Made by a program: the position numbers and the translations under genes. Below, piece after piece: positions 34,695 to 47,243 of a stretch of 64,000 bases of DNA. The notes beneath the pieces were generated by a model. That model saw only the letters and a list, made by a program, of their open reading frames with translations. It was not told the origin of the DNA and ran no database searches. Positions within the stretch are counted from its first letter, which is position 1; each line of letters starts with the position of its first letter. Origin of the DNA: Sarcocystis neurona (Eukaryota; Apicomplexa; Conoidasida; Eucoccidiorida; Sarcocystidae); assembly GCA_000727475.1 (NCBI GenBank), contig KL647289.1, positions 8,730,154 to 8,794,153 of the forward strand, written 5' to 3'.

Positions 34695-37600
34695 ATATAT
34701 ATATATGTATATATATATACACGCACACACGCGTGTGTAGAGTTTTTAGACAGACATACAATCACGTAGATCAAGGCATGTAGGTACGCAAGTTTGTAGG
34801 GATGTATGTAGACGTACATATATATATATAAATGTAGGATCTGTTGGCTCTTCCCTGTCTCTGTCCACGAGGACGGGCTACCAGCTCTTACATGAATACC
34901 ATACCCAGAAGAAAGAAGAACATACATAGTTGTATATGTTCGTTTCAGGTATGCATATATATGTATATGCAGATAGGGCTATATATTTGGACTATGGATG
35001 CCCACGTATTAACAGGTGCGTGATCAACTGCGTTACTTGAAGACTCACTCTCTAAATCTGCCCTATCAATTCCACCATTGCACATCTCACATGCAAAGGA
35101 ATGGAGACAAAAAAATATACACTTGAGTCAACATGTATTCGAGTTGGAGTACACAGGTCTCTTTATATCTCCACGTAAATACATATATATAGATGTCCGT
35201 AGACCTTCAATATTGGAGTGTGGGAACGTGCACACATATGCATACGTGACCACCCACGTCTTGCGGAGACCATCTCACTTTAATACCACGACAGGGTCTT
35301 GCAATGTGGACAATGCACAGGTCAACAGAAATGCGTGTGCACCCGTAGGCGCGCAGGCGTGTGTGCACACTCAGATGCGCGTAAATATCCAGACGCTCAC
35401 GTGTATATGTGTTTACACATATATATGCGTGTATATATATATATGTATGTACATTCGCATAAGTATGAGTGCACTACGTGTCTGGCCATTGGTCACTGGC
35501 GTTCCCTTTGACCGTACGCGATCAGCTCCTGTGTTGGAGAGGGAAACAGAGTAGCACACCACTTGTGACGGATATATGCCAGTCACAAGGCGAACTTGCT
35601 CCCAGTTCTCCCGTCAGTTCTCGCTTCCGTAGAGAGCGCAAAGCAGAAACAGAGAGATTCCTTCCATAACGCCCACACGAGTTCCCTCACGTCAATATAG
35701 GGATCAATACATGTGTGGCTACATGAGTACGAAAGTCGATGCAGACATCTCTCTTCGTGTGGGGTTAGGTACGAGGGAGTCAGTACTGGTGTGCGCTAGA
35801 TGCCGCAGGCGAGGACGGCAAAGAAAGGAGGCGGAGAATGTGTGGCAAGTTGCACCGGCTCCTGTCTGCCCTTGCGGTGATGTAAACACCTGTCTTTACA
35901 AGCACAGGTGCGTCTAGACAGGCGTGTACGCGATGCCGTGATGAAGAGGCAGAGGACTGAAAAGGCAAAGTATACGAAAAATCAGCAAGTGCACCCACAC
36001 AAGTCATTTCATCTCTTTCTTTTGCAAAAAATCATACACCACATATTTTCGTGTGTGTGCAGCCTCTAGAGTGCTAGGTCGCTTCTTTCATGCGCGTGCT
36101 ACATACTCGTATACACGTTTGTGAGTGAGTCGGTACAGTGTCTTTGTACTGCAACACACGGGCGGGCTTGCATCACGGTAATTGCATAGAGGCTTGTGTA
36201 CATGTGAGAGCTCGAATATTTATAAATAGGTACGAGGGCACGAATCGCAGAACGTGAAGAAGTGGACGACGTGCTTTGCTGTTCTACTTTTCCTGAAAGT
36301 TCTTTTGCTGTGTATATACTGGTAACGCATGAATACATGTATATACATGTAGACACGTTTATGTATACGTACGTCAATGTGTGTGGGCGTGCGCGTGCAC
36401 AGACCACAAACGCTATCGGCGAAATGTCTTCTTTCGACACCTATGATCTCCTTGAGACTCTACACCCTCTCTAGTATATCTACTCATTTATAGCGATACA
36501 CTTGTGAATAAAAATGTATACACGTACGTATCTGTATGTGTGAGTGCGCTTGAAAGTCTGCAGTAACAGAGAAATTTCATCCGGGTGCGTTCGTGTGGCT
36601 GACATGTGCACGTAAAGTATATCTTCGTCCACAAGTATAGCGTTTTGCATTCTCCCCTGTGTAAATGCTTATGAAGGAGGAGGATTGTGTGTTACACTTC
36701 ACGTGTGCGCAGAAATGTAGAGAGACATGCTAAACGTAGTTGTCAAGAGAGTCTGTACGTCTGCGTGTCTATCTCCTAATGAAGACGTTTTCTCTGCACC
36801 AGTTCGCACGCAACGTGCCGCACTGCAAGAGATTCCACGTAAACACACGGTATTGCTCTGCATGGATAAAGTGTGACATACGACCCATTCACGCATATTC
36901 GCACACATACGGGGCTCTTGCAGAAGTAGTGGCACATGCAACCCTCTCCACGATAAAGCTGCTCCTAGCAACGCGTTCATATGCGCACTGCTTCTCCTCG
37001 TAATTTTCCGCTATTCGTGTCGATAAAGTTGCGACCAGTACACAAGTGCTGACACCCACACTAAGAAATTATATATGTGTATATATGTATATATATGTAT
37101 ATATATCTACGTGGCATTCGTTTCTCTGCTTCGGCGCCTCAACTGAATATATAGGAAGTAACAGAAGAAGTAGTTCCGAGGGATGCCCGCAATCCACTGC
37201 AGAGGAACTATGCAGCGCCCGTGCTGCAGCTTTTATAACTACAGCTCTATGCGCGCGCATCGACAAGCAACAACAGTGTGACGTCACTCAAACAGCAGGC
37301 AAGAAGGCGTACGACTCTACCTGCTGATGGCTCAAAGGTTTGTATGTGCAGGGGGAGGAAGGGAGAGAGATAGAGGGAGAGAAACAAAGAAGGTACGGGT
37401 ATGCTTGTCTGTATTTCAGTTTTGTACCCCGTTAGCGACGACCGACTTATATGTATGGAAAATACCTACGCTTGTGTATGATTTTGTTGGCTAAACGAAT
37501 TATGTAGATATGGATGTGCCTGCAGAGTCGTGCCATGACGTACGCATTCGTTTAGCGAAATACGCTCTACATGTGTGTGTTCGAATAGATCCATCTCACG

Positions 37601-38079
37601 TGCCACGAGATGTGTCCAGACTACATGTAAAATACATACACATCCGATGCTTGTACACAAAAAGGGAAGATACTTTTTCGTCGAAGGAGATAGTCAATAC
37701 TATGGACGAGCGCACGAATTGTTTGGACGATGAAAACAATGAGCAACTTGAGGTAGGATGACAAAGTTATTACACACATACGCACTGTCATCTAGATTAA
37801 GGCAACACTTAAATACGTGCATCTAAATATGCTCCACTTATATGGATACACAGACCTCATCTCTATCTGAGTACCTATACGTATCTACCTAGAGAAAGAC
37901 AAGGATGGAGCGGTGCACGCGTATGCGTATAAATATATATATATATATATACATTCACTTATACATACTGACACACGTGTGCGTGTACACACTGACACAC
38001 GTGTGTGTGTACATATATGTACATATATATATATATATATATGCACAGTGTGCAGGTATACGGCTTTTTGTAATACTAC
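34695..38079. other. Repeat-rich spacer
   Basis: TA and TGTATA runs occur near 34690-34720, 34815-34830, 35430-35450, 37070-37110, 37935-37960 and 38020-38042. GAGA-rich sequence lies near 37350-37385. Frames longer than 60 codons here are short or read as Ile-Tyr repeats. No gene is supported, though small exons could be hidden in the non-repetitive parts (35.5-36.0, 36.7-37.0 and 37.5-37.75 kb). Confidence 0.4.
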
Positions 38080-38382
38080 CTGCGTGAAGGTGTCCGCGCG
38101 CATACGTTGACAGCTTTGTACGCTGACGTACAATTTCTCCATACAATAGTGTGCATCAGTCTGCTTATACACGTGTTTTCACGTGACGAGTGACGCTTTT
38201 GTTGGCCCGGTGAGTGCGTGACTCTTACCTGAGGGAGAGGCAGACAGCAGTGCAGACGGACAGCGCTGGTGGGCGTGCACGAGTTTGCAGAGCCGCTTAT
38301 CAAGTTTATTGGGCCACGGACTAACAACTCGTGGAGTTGGAGTTGTGACCCGGTCTGGAAGATACTCTTTACAAAAAAACAT
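38080..38382 (-). CDS. Candidate first two exons of an unidentified gene
   Basis: On the minus strand an ATG at 38382 opens 51 codons to a near-perfect donor CCCTCAG|GTAAGAG (exon 38229-38382). A second segment, 38080-38136, is preceded by TATGGAG and followed by a good donor CAG|GTAGTA. It joins in phase and continues the frame for about 19 codons. The product begins MFFCKEYLPDRVTTPTP and is rich in Pro, Lys, Arg and His. No stop is reached, so more exons would lie below 38080, where the sequence turns into TA and CA repeats. I recognise no family. The donors are convincing; the second acceptor is weak. An alternative second exon starting at 38163 is open but out of phase. Confidence 0.28.
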
Positions 38383-39780
38383 GGGACAAGCCAGTTGCCT
38401 ACCGTACGCGTCTGCACTGAGAAGGAAGTATGTGTATAGCTGTTGACTGAGATACGTAGACGCCGACGTCTGCTTGTGGTCGGGTCTGCTTTGACCGTAC
38501 GTAAACGTCTACATATATGTAGATATATGTTTACATGTACAGAGAGAGATAGAGAGGCGTCCCTGTATTGTGTACGCACTCTACGCACAGGGGTGGGGGC
38601 GTGCATACGTGAAGTGTGACGTGGGAAGTTGCGCGACCTTTTGTCAATGTTGTACAAGACATACCCTGTTACTTTGCGTGTGTGTAGACAGTAGCACGTG
38701 CTTTTCAAAGACGGATAACTAGTTATACCCAGGGAGACCGGCGTGCAACTGGAGGGTGAGTCAATGTGCTCAACAGTACTAATAATCCTAGCACTGGTAA
38801 CAGGAGTGACAGTACCAGCAGTAGTATCTGTGTAAGCAGTGAATCCCGTAGCAGTAACGTCCGTAATGAAAACAATGCATCAGTAACACTGAGTTCCTAC
38901 ATGCGCGTACTGGAAGCAGTATAATTACTACTGTCCTTGGTTACTGTAGTGCGGGCATCACGTGCTTAAACCTTGCAGCGTACCAATGGACGAGTGAGGC
39001 TGCACCGAATACATACGTTTACGCCCACGCCACACATGTGTTGATCTTCTGCCTTGGAGGAACGGTGCCGTCTGAGCCCTCCACACGTTTGCACGCGGTG
39101 AAATTTGCATATGTGTGTGTGTGTGTGTGTGTACACTTCGCTTTCCGCGGCTCGCTCACGTCCGCACGTTCTACATGCCTACAGGCGCGAAATGCGTGCC
39201 GTGTCATGCCGGCTCTTAAGACGAGTAACATCTCAGAAACCAAAAGAGACACGTTCAATCTTGCAATGAATGTTTAGGGGGGTACTTCATCTACTTGCTC
39301 GCAGCTCTGGAAAAATGTACAAATTGGCTACTTCGTGTACGTGTTAACTCATGAGCTTTTGATCTGACTGCGCACGTGGTATGCAATGTTCCTAGAGAGG
39401 GCGGTTCTACGCTCTTACAAAGACGACGATTTCTGTGTCCACATCCCCTCTTGCAGGAATGACAGAACTCTGCAGCTGTTTGTAGTTGTCCATATAAATC
39501 CATACCTGTGTTAATCGTAGAAGTAAGAAGAGAGTGTGTCTACGGTGGGCGCCGAAATGCCTCAACAGCTACATAGATATTTCCAAATTCTCACCTGCAA
39601 CCGGATTCTTATTCGTTGTGTCGTAAAAAGTGTTCTTGCCGGTCGGAGGAACCGGAGGACTGAAAGCACACACGTTTTTATACACACTAATCACACGATA
39701 TAAATTCAATATGTGTAGACTTTTGTGTACTTGCACATATATGCATGTATATACATATATGTATGAATATGTATGTGTAT
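38383..39780. other. Spacer
   Basis: There is a TG run near 39111-39131 and an AGTAAC/AGCAGT-like run near 38770-38900 that reads as Ser/Asn-rich on the plus strand. No gene is supported. Confidence 0.4.
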
Positions 39781-40169
39781 CTATATGGCACCATGAAGCG
39801 GGGTGGCAATGTCATCGTCACTGCAGTCAACATTCGTCTCCTTCTTCGCAGAGCATCCATCACGCAGAAGGTTTAAAGGTGGTGGCAAACGCTCTTGAGC
39901 ACTGCTACATTTTACCACCCGACGTACATGTATATATTTACATGTATATATATACCACGACTCAAACGCATACGTGTGGTTGACTACCTTTCTGGGATCA
40001 GCAGCAACAGAGGTTCCGAGTTCCCGACGGAGGAATTTGATAAGGATTCTGCGAGCTGATAGGAGATTTCGCGCTTCTGTTTGTGTGTGCCTCCGTACGC
40101 ACACATGTACGCACCCACATACATGTATACAAGTATAAGAGCTATGTCCTCTTCTTCGGAAAAAGACAT
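39781..40169 (-). CDS. Candidate three-exon gene for a small acidic protein
   Basis: Minus-strand segments 40131-40169, 39988-40076 and 39781-39904 join from ATG to TAG with matching phases (252 bases, 83 residues). Introns are 54 and 83 bases, bounded by CTT|GTATAC...ACAG and AAAG|GTAGTC...GTAG, and contain TGTATA-type sequence. The product begins MSFSEEEDIALIL and ends with a Cys/Asp-rich tail, SDDDIATPLHGAI. It has no transmembrane segment or recognised motif. An alternative reading of 39985-40050 in another frame faintly resembles the end of a Ty3/gypsy reverse transcriptase; it needs read-through of a good donor, so I prefer the spliced model. Confidence 0.33.
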
Positions 40170-43100
40170 TTCCTGTCGTCTTCCCGTGTCTTCCACATGA
40201 GCGCGAAGGTGTAGGCTTCTACCTGCTTGTGTGCGTTTTTGCGTTTCTACGCATTAATACACCGATTACGACTGACAGCTTCAGTGTTTCAGCTGCAGAT
40301 GAGAATGTCTGAACGTCATTAAGCAGGCATGTGTGATCCCTACATTCAGTCTCAAAAATATTTCTTTTACACGTATCTAGGACGAAAACACACTGCAATC
40401 CATACACAATTGTACATCTAGATATACATAGCTGTGCCTCCGCGCGTATATAACTATCTGCAAGCGTGTATTTGTAGACCCGTTCACGCGTGTAATCTTC
40501 TCGATGTAGAATCTGCATAAATATATTGCCATATACATTCAAGACAAAGATAAAACTCCGCCCACCAAAACACTGTCGAAGAGACCATTTCTACATAAGT
40601 TCCGGCTCAACTAACACCCTTCTGGCGTGCTGCGACGACATGTCCAACTCCCAACTCCCCTCTACTTTTTCACTAGTAAATACACATGTATACGCATCTG
40701 GATACAGAATTTGTTCGCACACTTGTATGCCTTTTAGACACCAGGATCTTTTGGTCATTTTTCTCTACCTTCTAGGGGAGGGTGGTGGCTTATTCCCTTG
40801 AGGTCTGCATACTGAAACTGCTTGTTCAATTGTGACTTCATGTACGCGTGACTGCGGAGCAAAGGTCATGAAACATCGCCGCGTCGGACCTCCAGTTTTG
40901 TACGCCCTGTCCTGCGTGTAGCCTGGTGGATACACCGCAGCAGCAACAGCAGTTCCAGCAATGTGCGCAGCAGAATATGTTGCGGCAGCGAAAGTAGCAG
41001 CTGCGACAGTACAAGAGGGATGAGCATTAGAGGGACACGAGAGCAGCGGTGGTCAGAGCGACCGGTGTTATACTGTGAACTGCAGAGAGGACTGGTGTGC
41101 GCTGCAGCACCCTGAACAATAGCATCAGTTGTTCTGACGTGTATGAATATGTGGTAAGTATAGAGAAATCAGGCTTCCGCGAAAGCGGCTGGTCATAATG
41201 CAGCAACACATTCTGCTACATATAGAGATATTCACTGTAAAGTCACGTTACATGCAGACGTGCGTGCAGGTACGTGTTTATTCACGTGGGTAACCATATG
41301 TCACGCTCACGCAGACGTGCGTGCAGGTACGTGTTTATTCACGTGGGTAACCATATGTCACGCTCACGCAGACGTGCGTGCAGGTACGTGTTTTTTTATG
41401 TAGGTAACTATGTGTATAGGTAAATTGTACATAGTGTGCAACAGTTCGCAAGCATGAATATTTGCGCCAGTACGCCATCCTTACGAGGCGAAGCATGGTA
41501 TGTAAGCCGGCTTGTATGAAGACATGTGCAGGTCCATACATAAAGATAATTCGTTCGAACAGCTACAGGCTCTCCACTTTGTATACTGTCGCGGGACGGC
41601 GCAGGCACAGACGTACTCCTTTTACAATGACATGCGTGGAAAGGTCTGTATCATTCGTCTCGCGCAAGACAGGGAAAGACAGTGGGCTTTGACGGACACA
41701 CACAAGCGTGTAGATACGTACATTCATAAGGCTATGTAATCATTCAGTGTGTGCATACGTACATCGATGTAAAAGGAGATACTTAGATACAGGATGGTAG
41801 CACGACTTGTACACCTACCTGTGCAGAAAGAAGTGTGCTTCTGTTTATACGTGGAAGTTCGCCGTCAATTTGAGCACTCTGCCGCCGACGTTTTAAGCTC
41901 AGTGCACAATTTTGCGCACACAAGAACCTCAACACGCGTATACGTACTCGTATCACCTTGTTCGTCTATGTGCCTCGCGGTACGCAACACAACGCCCAAA
42001 TGATGTATCCGTAGCCGCAACATGCAGTACTGTCCGCAGACACTAGTTCGCATATTCACGTGCATGCATTCAGAGCTGTGTACCTTGACGAAAACACTAG
42101 ATACAAAAATATGTGTAGACAAGCGGTATACCGCTCTCACTCACTAATCGTACTCTGTCTACACGGGCACGGACGTAAGTAGCCGTCTCTTTGTCACTTG
42201 GTTTCTTTTCATTTGTTCACTGTTCTATGTGGCCCCTAGTGTACGCTCAGAAACAAGCGTTTACAGCTGTAGATACATCCACATACTTGTTCCTATAGTT
42301 ACAGATACATGAATACCTGCATTAGGCACGGCGATGCAGATATATAGATGTCTCGATCTGTATACGTGTGCTCTGCCATATATGCATGGGCACACACCTA
42401 CACTCCTCGGTACTGATGTCATTCCTTGTAGACTGTTCTTTTCTGTTCCCTTCTGTGTCTGTTTTCTGCACGTTTCCACAGACCCAACCCATCGCTGCTG
42501 CGTCTCACCGGTATTGATGCGCCAGTTGGCTTCCAGGAGGGTGTGACGTTTGCTGCCGAAACTCATTTTGCAGTTTCCTTTTGCTGCGACTGTGCTTTCG
42601 CCTTACTCTTCGGATCTTTCCAGCACAGACTTTGCTGTATCATAAAGTGACTGCCGCAAGTCGCGCGCGGGGAGACGGAGACAGCAGCAGCACACAATAC
42701 TCGGTGTTGTGTGCTGTGCATACACGTATGTCCACGTCTAGAAATTCGAGTCGATACCGCCCTGCATAGGTGATCACACGCGTCCCGCTTCTTCTATATT
42801 GTGGCTGCGCTTCGTAGACGGACAAGGAGGCGTACATGCGTCGGTACTACCTCTAATTTGGCTGCGACGCGTAGTGTGGCAAGGGGTATGTTCCTCCTTA
42901 CGTGTTCCTACTGCCGACCGCTAACTTCTTACCACATCCTCGCGCTTCCACGGCATGTGTCTGGAGCTGTTCATTTCCCACCCATACACGCCTGTGTGCA
43001 GCAGCGCGGTAGCAGCTACGTGAGACGCAGACACATAGGCAGTACAGGAAAGAAGAAGAGAGATCTCAGGCGTTAAGACATCAGTTCCTTCTGATGCGGC

Positions 43101-45239
43101 TGCTGAGGCAGCTGCAGTAGAGCACCGCCGCGTGGTCTGCAAGTGTGGGGCCAGCTGAGACAGGCGCATCTTTTTCCGCATGCGACACAAAGTGGACGAG
43201 TGAGAGACTAAAAGGCCTCTACATGGTAGAGTTACGGTTTCCAATAGTGCCAGGTTATAAAGAACAAGTGTGTCCGTTTGACTCTGTATGCGATTGTGCA
43301 TGTGAGGCATCCAGTTCTTGCTTACGCACACACACACACACACACACACATACACACACACGAGTGGGCCACTATCTCTATGTACGTGTATGTCTACGTC
43401 AAGGACAGCCACTACCTTTGCAGCTAGTATCTTTTCAGTAAGGTCGCGTCATGAACAGGTCCGAGTGCCCATCGAGGATGGAATTGTGCGCCGAGAAAGA
43501 GAGACTCTGAATCGCAGATTAAGTTGTTCACTGTATACATTTATGGACGAATGTGCGCATACGTCTATGCTTAAGAGTCTACCTATTTATACGCCAAGGC
43601 CTGCTGCAATGTTCTTACCCTTCGTGTAGTTTCGTGTCACCGAGGCGTTACAGTAAACCGGCCTTACAGAGGTGGAGTGGGTGGCTTGGAGGGACGTATC
43701 CCAGTATGATGGCAAGCGTGTGAGTTCAGCGGGCCCACATGTACATGTACAATTTTACCTTTGTGAAAATCTAAATACAGAAGTGGGCAGAATCCTCTAT
43801 ACAGAGGAATTTACAATGAAAAACGGTATTCATACGCTGAAAAGTTACGCACTTGTGTACTACTTTAAGTGACCCGCAAGCGACGACGACTTTGTCGGGG
43901 ACACCACCAGAAGCACCAACACCATGCGAGTAGCTTCCCAGCAGCCGACAATTGTTCAAAATGCTCCTTGCTGCACGGGGGTTCGTTGCCTGTACAATTT
44001 CTTGTTCCTCGCCCTTCCTCGCGCATCCTAGATCTGCAATGTTGTAACTTTGTGTCCCCTTCTCTCGCTCTGCATTTATAGACATAGACACCTATGCACA
44101 CCCGCTGCGTGATTACGGAGAAGGACAAGTATATTTGCTTATATTACGTATGCGTGCACACGTGCGTCCATCACCCAATAACCGGTGTGTGCACGCGTAT
44201 GACGTTGACGCTGTGACTGTGCTCTGCGAAGTGCACTAGCGTTATACGTATGGAGACAGGTAGAGATATATGTGTGATGCTGCAAGACAAGTGGAAGAGC
44301 CTAGGAAATTGGAAATCAGGGCAGCCTGCCCGAGGAGAAGTCAAAAACGAGAAGCGTAATTACAGGATAGGCAAGATCTCAAGAATTCCGGACTACCTCT
44401 GTCTTCGGTATGTATATACGCGTTGCTGTGTTTCTCTCTATATGCACATACAAGCACATATTGTGTCTGCCTAAGCCTGCAAGGAGGACATGGATACTGA
44501 AATACACGCACACAAATACAAAGCTTTCTTCACAAATACGCATATATATATATATATATTTCCGAAGACTCCCTGTGGAGTCACGAAACTCTACCGTATA
44601 AAATACGTGCAGGTCACAATACATATATGCCCGTGTAGTTGTGCCTGTCCGCTTGATCATACATATACATATGTGTGAGTAGACATTCCCACTGTAACTT
44701 TTAAGTCCTTGTGAGAGGAAAAGGGTAAACATGTACCTACGGGTGTCTCTTTGAGTCTCCTGACCGCTGATGAGTGTCTCCTCTTCCTGTGTGACTCTGC
44801 TAGGTAGACGCACATCGGTTTGCCCCGCGCCTTCTACGTTTACACATTGTCTACTACTTTCTCCGGTGCTGCGCTCCAGTGTTGTCCTTTTTGTTTTTGT
44901 GTTCGAATGTACACGTTTTCTGCGCCTTTCGCTCCTAGTAGTCTCTGCATCTTCCTCCTCCTCATGTACGGCTCCGCGGTTGGGCGTTCTCTTGTCTACT
45001 ATTTCTACACGCCAGTATGTACACGTACATACATACACACCTATGTGTGGGCGGCGTGGTATTCTGATTTGCATCTCTCCTCGGTGGCAATAGCTCGGTA
45101 ATTGCAGATCCTAAGCCCGTATTCACCTGTGCATTTCGTGTCCCCATTTGCTGCGAAAAAACAACATTTTCTGTCTTGTTTGAGTGCCCTTCCTGTTCTG
45201 TGGCGTTTTAGGTCCCGTGTGCCTACTTTCCCGCTCACG
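40170..45239. other. Spacer with scattered microsatellites
   Basis: The stretch contains a 57-bp tandem repeat (listed separately), a CA run near 43326-43360, a TA run near 44541-44560, and a short CAG tract near 40930-41005. Non-repetitive parts such as 43.8-44.05 kb have open segments on both strands, but no start, splice chain or family motif that I can defend. No gene is supported. Confidence 0.4.
41252..41415. repeat. 57-bp tandem repeat, about 2.9 copies
   Basis: GCAGACGTGCGTGCAGGTAC recurs at 41254, 41311 and 41368, exactly 57 bases apart. The first two full units are almost identical, and the third decays after about 35 bases. The unit sequence differs from the 57-bp repeat at 19.6 kb. 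Confidence 0.92.
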
Positions 45240-47240
45240 CAGCTATGGCGCTTAAATCGGGGCAGAAGCCCAGCGGCCGCGGGCACACCGGCAGACGTAC
45301 GACCGGCACCGAACGCAGCCGCGCAGGCAGCAGCAACCGCCTCAACAGCAGCAACATGTGTTCCAGCGCCAAGACGAAGGGCAGAAGCAACAGCAGGGAG
45401 TTTTATGTCTGGAGTGGGGTGACGGCAGTAAGGGTAGCAGCAGCGGCAGCGACAGCATAGGAGAACACGTAAGAAAGCAGCGTCAACGACAGCCGTCGTG
45501 TACACAGAGGCAGCAGTAGTTTCAACAGAGAAGCTACGTCAGGTGACTTTAAGCCACGTCCCAGCAGAACTGGTTGTTCGACCGTCCAGGAGGCATTGCT
45601 GCTACCCTGCAAAGCCGGGAAGATGCCGACGTCCACTACAAATCCAGGTACAAACCTGCTGACGCATTCTGCTGCATTTGCCGCCTTCACTCGTCTGCTG
45701 TTGCCTAATCTGCTGCTCGCGTCGCTCTTCAAGCAACTGCTGCCGTGGCGCGGGCGGCGTCGCTCGCGCTGTCCGCGATGCTGCCTGAGGCCGCGGGCGT
45801 GAGTTTTCTCTCGCCCCCCCTGCGCCTCCTGCTGTTGCGGCCGTTTGTCTTGCCGCTGCTGCTGTTGCTTCTTGCAGGCCGTCCTCCAGCCGCTGCGGTA
45901 CGCTTGTGGTGATGGATGCGACTCTGCTCCGGAACACTATATACATATATATGTACTTGCGGAGCTCCTCCGTTGTGGCCTGCTGTATGACGGAAAAGTC
46001 TTGTACCGTTTCCCCTCTTGTAGGAAAATTGGCATGTCGCCCTGCGTAGGCCCCTGTGCTGTGCTGTGCACCTTCCTGTACTCGCAAAGTCGCGCAGCGC
46101 TGCTGCTGCCTCCTCCCACGCCAGCACACACCGTTCAAAACCCTGTACACCTCCTTCTCTGGGGATTTTCTTTCTCCTGTTCTTCCCAGCTAACCTCTTC
46201 CTCTTCCGTGCCCGCCGCCGGTGCCGCTAGCTCACACGTATTCCGCTGCAGCAGCAGTAGCAGCAGCAGCCGCAACCGGCGGGCGACGCTACAGCGGCGG
46301 CAGCAGCGCAAACGCCGCGTTGTCTTGCTGCTGGGCTGGCTGAGAAATAGCTCTCTGCTTTCCCGTCATTCTAGGGCAATCCACTTTACACATCACAGCG
46401 TATATAATTCCGTCTATCTCGGCCTTCGTTTGTACGTGCCGCGGTGTGAACGCGTCCGCATTTTTCCACTTCTTCGTAGCTAAAAACCGCCTTCTCTGCA
46501 TGTGTGCGTGCGGTATACGCACACCGCAACACTGCAGCAGCAGAAGGGCTCAACGCAGCCTTTGGACTTTTTCAAGCATTCTGAAGTGTGCGTGCATGCG
46601 TGTCGTCTGTAACTGCCCTCTCTTTCTCTCCTGGTGCACTGCTGACACCGTAGCAGCCTCCTGCTGTGTTTACTGCAGGCCCAGGAGCGGCAGCAGCATC
46701 TCAGCAGAAGCGGCAGTAACAGCAGCAGCAATGCCAAGGCCGGCAGCTCCAGCAGCACCTGCCGCCACAGCAGCAGCTCCTTCTCAAAGAGAAGAAAACA
46801 GCACACACGCGCAGCTGCCTGTTGCTCTGGGCTCTCCCGCTTAACCTCAGCAGCAGCGACTTCCTGAAATTTCCCCAGCAACAGTGGTATCTCGACTTCT
46901 AGAAGAATCAATGTCCCCCCAGGGAAAGAGCGTTCATGCTGGCGGTGCTCTTCCTCTGTTAATCCCCCATCCCACATAATGCTGCGTACCTCCTCAGCCC
47001 TTCCGCTATTCCAGCTGCAGCTGCACGCGCAGACGCTGCCGCAGCAGCAGTCGGAGCAGGCGCACGACAGAGAGAAGGAGGAGGAGGGGAAGGAGGAAAA
47101 CGAGGAGGAGGAGAAGGAGAGGGAGCTGCCGCAGCAACAGAAGGGGGAGAAGCCGCAGGAGCAGCGCAAGCAGCTCTAGCGACCAGCGGAGCCCCCGGAG
47201 AAGGAGCAGCTTTTGCGTAAGTGAGGCAGCAACAGAGAGA
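45240..47240. other. CAG-rich stretch with possible minus-strand exons
   Basis: CAG/CTG tracts lie at 45300-45470, 46240-46310, 46680-46760 and 46850 onwards. On the minus strand several segments read as non-repetitive protein. One is near 46820-46990 (GGLTEEEHRQHERSFPGG, then an aliphatic run). Others are near 46380-46480 (NADAFTPRHVQTKAEIDG), near 46160-46240 (acidic, VSWEEQEKENPQ) and near 45950-46120. They may be exons of a minus-strand gene, but I could not chain them in phase. The plus strand has an equally open Glu/Lys-rich frame at 46979-47179. A plus-strand GTAAGT lies at 47217. Confidence 0.25.
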
Positions 47241-47243
47241 GAA

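Noticed and set aside
39985..40050. Minus-strand FLRRELGTSVAADPRKV resembling the end of a reverse transcriptase
   Set aside because: It is short, with no neighbouring RT motifs, and requires reading through a good splice donor; the spliced small-gene model fits better.
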